Made by a program: the position numbers and the translations under genes. Shown one piece after another: positions 4,398 through 6,616 of a DNA stretch of 6,616 bases. Numbering within the stretch: the first letter of the stretch is position 1; each line of letters begins with the position of its first letter. Under the pieces are notes generated by a model, which saw nothing but the letters and a program-made list of their open reading frames with translations, made no database searches and was not told the origin of the DNA. This DNA is from Bacillota bacterium (lineage in GTDB: Bacteria; Bacillota_B; Desulfitobacteriia; Desulfitobacteriales; Desulfitobacteriaceae): contig JAJYAS010000193.1 of assembly GCA_021779415.1 (NCBI GenBank), forward strand, positions 1-6,616, given 5' to 3'.

Positions 4398-6317
4398 TTA
4401 CTTAAACCCTTCTTCTTTAAAGTAATTTTTCCGGATAATGAGATCTGCTAGGTCGATCCCCTTGATCTGACTTTCTTCTTCTTGCTTAGTGGATGGCTTT
4501 CCGACATATTGCTGATTGGCCAAGACCGCGAAATCTTTATTGGTATTTAGCAAGTTTCGCCCAAATGCAGTGAATTTGTAACTATTCTCGTCGATACCCA
4601 TCAGAGAAGCAACCGTGGGCATAGTATCAATCTGCCCACCCGTGGTTTTTATCTCCTGAGCCTTCATTCCTTTATGATAAATTATAAGCGGTATGCGTTT
4701 ACTATCATCAAGCCACCAGCCTTCCTGGGGCTGAACTTGTTTTACTTCATCATTATAATACTTGTGCACTCCAGTATGGTCTCCATAGATAACCACCACC
4801 GAATTATCCAAAACTCCACTTTTATCAAGAGTGTTTATAAACTTTCCTAGTTGCTCATCTGTATAGTTAATACTTTGGAAATATCCACCTAATTTTGATT
4901 GATTCAGCTCTTCACTCAAAGCAAGTTTACGGTATTGAGTGGGTAAATCAAAGGGGTTGTGACTTGTTAAGGTAACCAAAAAATTATAGAACGGGCGCTT
5001 TTCACTCTCGATGATCGGTGCAACTTGCTTCAAATAGCTACCATCGCTGATCCCCAAACCAATTTTTTCGTCTGCATTGAAATGAGAAACATCCATGGTC
5101 TTATCGAAGCCTATGGCTGTTAAGGCAGGCATCCAGTTCCAATAAGAACCTTTATCTGGATGGATAGCTAATGTACTATATCCTACCCCACGCAACAACT
5201 TAGGGAGAGAATTGTAGCTATTATTGGGATAGCGAAAAAAGGTAGCGCCCGTTCGGACAGGGTAAACTGAAGTGTTGGTCATTAAGTCTGCATCTGAACT
5301 TGTGCCATTATAGACTTGTTCATAAAAATTAGAAAAGTAAAGGCTGTTGCCTAGTAGCTTATTGAGATTAGGTGTAATTTGCTGACCATTGACCTTTTGA
5401 TTTATAACGAAATTCTCGAGTGATTCAACTTGAATCACGATAAGGTTTTGTCCTTTGAAAATAGCATTATACTGATTGGGAGGCAGATTTTCTTGCTTTT
5501 GAGTAAACCAATTTTTAATTTCTTGGCCTTCGGCTGAAGTCAGTTTTTCAACCTGTTTATTTGCGAAATAGTTATAAATATCAAAAGCATGGTAGCCTAA
5601 AGGAGAGAGATTAGACATGGTCTGATTAGGTGACCAAGAAACTCTAAAAAGCATATCTTCGCCTTTTCCTTTGATATCCAGTTGAACGTGTTGGTAGTAA
5701 ATATACGAAATAGAAAGTGCCAAAAGAATTAACATGGTAGCTGTGTTTCTTTTAGTCTTGGACTGGAACGTTTTAAACTTTACCCCGATCCCCACCATAA
5801 CTAATAGGTCGATAAAAAACAGGAGATCGACAGGACGTAACATTGACATGATACTACTGGAAAGATTATCAAGATTCGTCGTTTGACTCAATAGATACGG
5901 CGAAATAAAACTGCTAAAACCACGATAATACATTAAGTCTGCTAGAAGTAGTAAGGAAAACAAAACGTCACAAGTAAAGAGAAACCAAAAGCGAGCCCTT
6001 CCCTTAAATAAGTAGGCAAAGCTTAGGATAATAACGCTAAAAGCGACGTAAACAAGCATTGGTGGCGGGGCGCTAAAACTATAAAAAGCTTTGAATAGAC
6101 TAATCTTGGCAGCGTTATCATTATTGATAAGACCTAAGAAAATTATGGACTTAATTAGTAGTGCTGAAATCGTGAAAAAAAGGACTAACAAATTGTCGAT
6201 AATCCAAACTAATCCAGATCCCATAAAGTTTCGCCAAGCATCAGTTGGATGCCCTATGACATTAGCAGATTCTAACTTTGAGTTGTGATAAGCCAAATCA
6301 TCATCTAAACGAGACAA
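4398..6317 (-). CDS. ltaS: LtaS-family lipoteichoic acid synthase (polyglycerolphosphate polymerase)
   Basis: This 639-residue polytopic enzyme belongs to the family that transfers glycerol phosphate from phosphatidylglycerol to growing lipoteichoic acid on the outer face of the membrane; Staphylococcus aureus LtaS is similar in length. About five transmembrane helices lie near residues 36-62, 86-105, 109-129, 162-180 and 192-208. An extracellular sulfatase-fold domain follows from about 285. Active-site candidates are visible: E298 in QVESLENF, nucleophile T339 in YNGTSSDADL, H453 in TSHNPF, and D513/H514 in YGDHTG, all consistent with Mn-binding LtaS enzymes. The start is a TTG at 6315-6317; an in-frame stop lies just upstream and no ATG is in frame before residue 32. 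The GAGG ribosome binding site is 12 nt away, rather far, so a slightly downstream TTG (codon 8) is an alternative. It stands alone behind an rRNA terminator, and I see no terminator between it and eutS. Confidence 0.92.
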   Translation of the reverse strand: MSRLDDDLAYHNSKLESANVIGHPTDAWRNFMGSGLVWIIDNLLVLFFTISALLIKSIIFLGLINNDNAAKISLFKAFYSFSAPPPMLVYVAFSVIILSFAYLFKGRARFWFLFTCDVLFSLLLLADLMYYRGFSSFISPYLLSQTTNLDNLSSSIMSMLRPVDLLFFIDLLVMVGIGVKFKTFQSKTKRNTATMLILLALSISYIYYQHVQLDIKGKGEDMLFRVSWSPNQTMSNLSPLGYHAFDIYNYFANKQVEKLTSAEGQEIKNWFTQKQENLPPNQYNAIFKGQNLIVIQVESLENFVINQKVNGQQITPNLNKLLGNSLYFSNFYEQVYNGTSSDADLMTNTSVYPVRTGATFFRYPNNSYNSLPKLLRGVGYSTLAIHPDKGSYWNWMPALTAIGFDKTMDVSHFNADEKIGLGISDGSYLKQVAPIIESEKRPFYNFLVTLTSHNPFDLPTQYRKLALSEELNQSKLGGYFQSINYTDEQLGKFINTLDKSGVLDNSVVVIYGDHTGVHKYYNDEVKQVQPQEGWWLDDSKRIPLIIYHKGMKAQEIKTTGGQIDTMPTVASLMGIDENSYKFTAFGRNLLNTNKDFAVLANQQYVGKPSTKQEEESQIKGIDLADLIIRKNYFKEEGFK

Positions 6318-6481
6318 GAATACACCATTCCTCTACATCAAAATTTTATAACTGTATATTATTCGACAAATGAACCAATTTTCCTTTTCCTCTTGTAATT
6401 ACTGCATCTAACTTAATAGTTTATTGAGGCTGAGGTTAAGTGTGAAGCGCAAGGACAGTTCTTCTGTTTCCCTCACACAAC

Positions 6482-6526
6482 GCAAAAGGACTCCCTCTAA
6501 CGAAGTGTTAGAGGGAGTCCTTTTGC
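6482..6526 (-). terminator. rRNA operon terminator
   Basis: A perfect 20-bp stem (6482-6501 with 6507-6526) closes a 5-nt loop and lies 5 nt beyond the 3' end of the 5S gene. On the minus strand the 3' arm ends in CCTTTTGC, so the U residues are within the stem base rather than after it. The great length of the stem still makes it a clear terminator. With the A run on the other arm it may work in both directions. It insulates ltaS from the rRNA operon. Confidence 0.85.
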
Positions 6527-6531
6527 TTGTT

Positions 6532-6616
6532 TACCTGGCGATGACCTAGGTTTCCAGGGGCCTGCGCCCCAAGTATTATCGGCCCTGGAGGTCTTAACTT
6601 CCGTGTTCGGTATGGG
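6532..6616 (-). rRNA. rrf: 5S ribosomal RNA, 3' part (5' end outside window)
   Basis: The minus strand contains CCCATACCGAACACGG followed by AAGTTAAG, the conserved loop C/helix III region of 5S rRNA. It then has GCCGATAATACTTGGGG and a GC-rich helix, and ends in CGCCAGGTAA, which would form the terminal helix with the missing 5' end. About 85 of roughly 117 nt are present; about 30 nt of the 5' end lie beyond position 6616. The rest of the rRNA operon (16S, 23S) is expected to the right. Confidence 0.93.

Noticed and set aside
6091..6288. Plus-strand open frame of 65 codons
   Set aside because: It is antisense to the N-terminal membrane region of the LTA synthase and looks like complement coding noise.

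Overview
The window looks like low-to-moderate GC Firmicutes (Clostridia-type) chromosome. The signs are a 5S rRNA of Gram-positive type, an LtaS-family lipoteichoic acid synthase, strong GGAGG-type ribosome binding sites, GTG and TTG starts, and a Firmicutes-style EutV/EutW two-component system. The overall flavour resembles Desulfosporosinus/Desulfitobacterium relatives, but the genus is a guess. Every feature I could support lies on the minus strand, so the biological reading order runs from the right end of the window to the left.

In that order: (1) the 3' part of a 5S rRNA gene (6532-6616) and its strong hairpin terminator (6482-6526), i.e. the end of an rRNA operon; (2) a full-length polytopic LtaS-type LTA synthase (4398-6317); (3) a compact, translationally coupled operon eutS-eutP-eutW-eutV (1503-4276), encoding a microcompartment shell protein, a small GTPase, a sensor histidine kinase and an ANTAR RNA-binding response regulator; (4) a gene-free stretch (1071-1502) holding two consecutive promoter/leader/terminator units; (5) a decayed 3' fragment of a puuD-like gamma-glutamyl-GABA hydrolase gene (736-1061), frameshifted and lacking its N-terminal half; (6) the first 176 codons of an APC-superfamily amino acid/amine permease that runs off the left edge (1-528).

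The most interesting part is region 4. Each unit has a sigma-A-like promoter with a 17-nt spacer, then a short GGGC-(6-nt loop)-GCCC hairpin whose 3' half is also the base of the 5' arm of a strong terminator hairpin. This mutually exclusive arrangement is what is known for EutV-type ANTAR antitermination, in which the phosphorylated regulator binds tandem hexaloop hairpins (loop A at position 1, G at position 4) and stops the terminator forming. Unit 1 has a canonical second loop (AUUGAA). Unit 2 has a canonical first loop (AAUGGA) one nucleotide before the second hairpin, whose loop (AAUAGA) departs from the consensus at position 4. The two units sit directly downstream of eutV. They point at the puuD remnant and the permease, not at ethanolamine ammonia-lyase genes, none of which is visible here.

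The working model, which is inference, is that EutW senses an amine such as ethanolamine and phosphorylates EutV. EutV then releases read-through from one or both leaders into an amine/amino acid uptake and gamma-glutamyl-amide hydrolysis module whose hydrolase has since been lost. The structural eut genes that normally accompany eutS and eutP would have to lie elsewhere in the genome.
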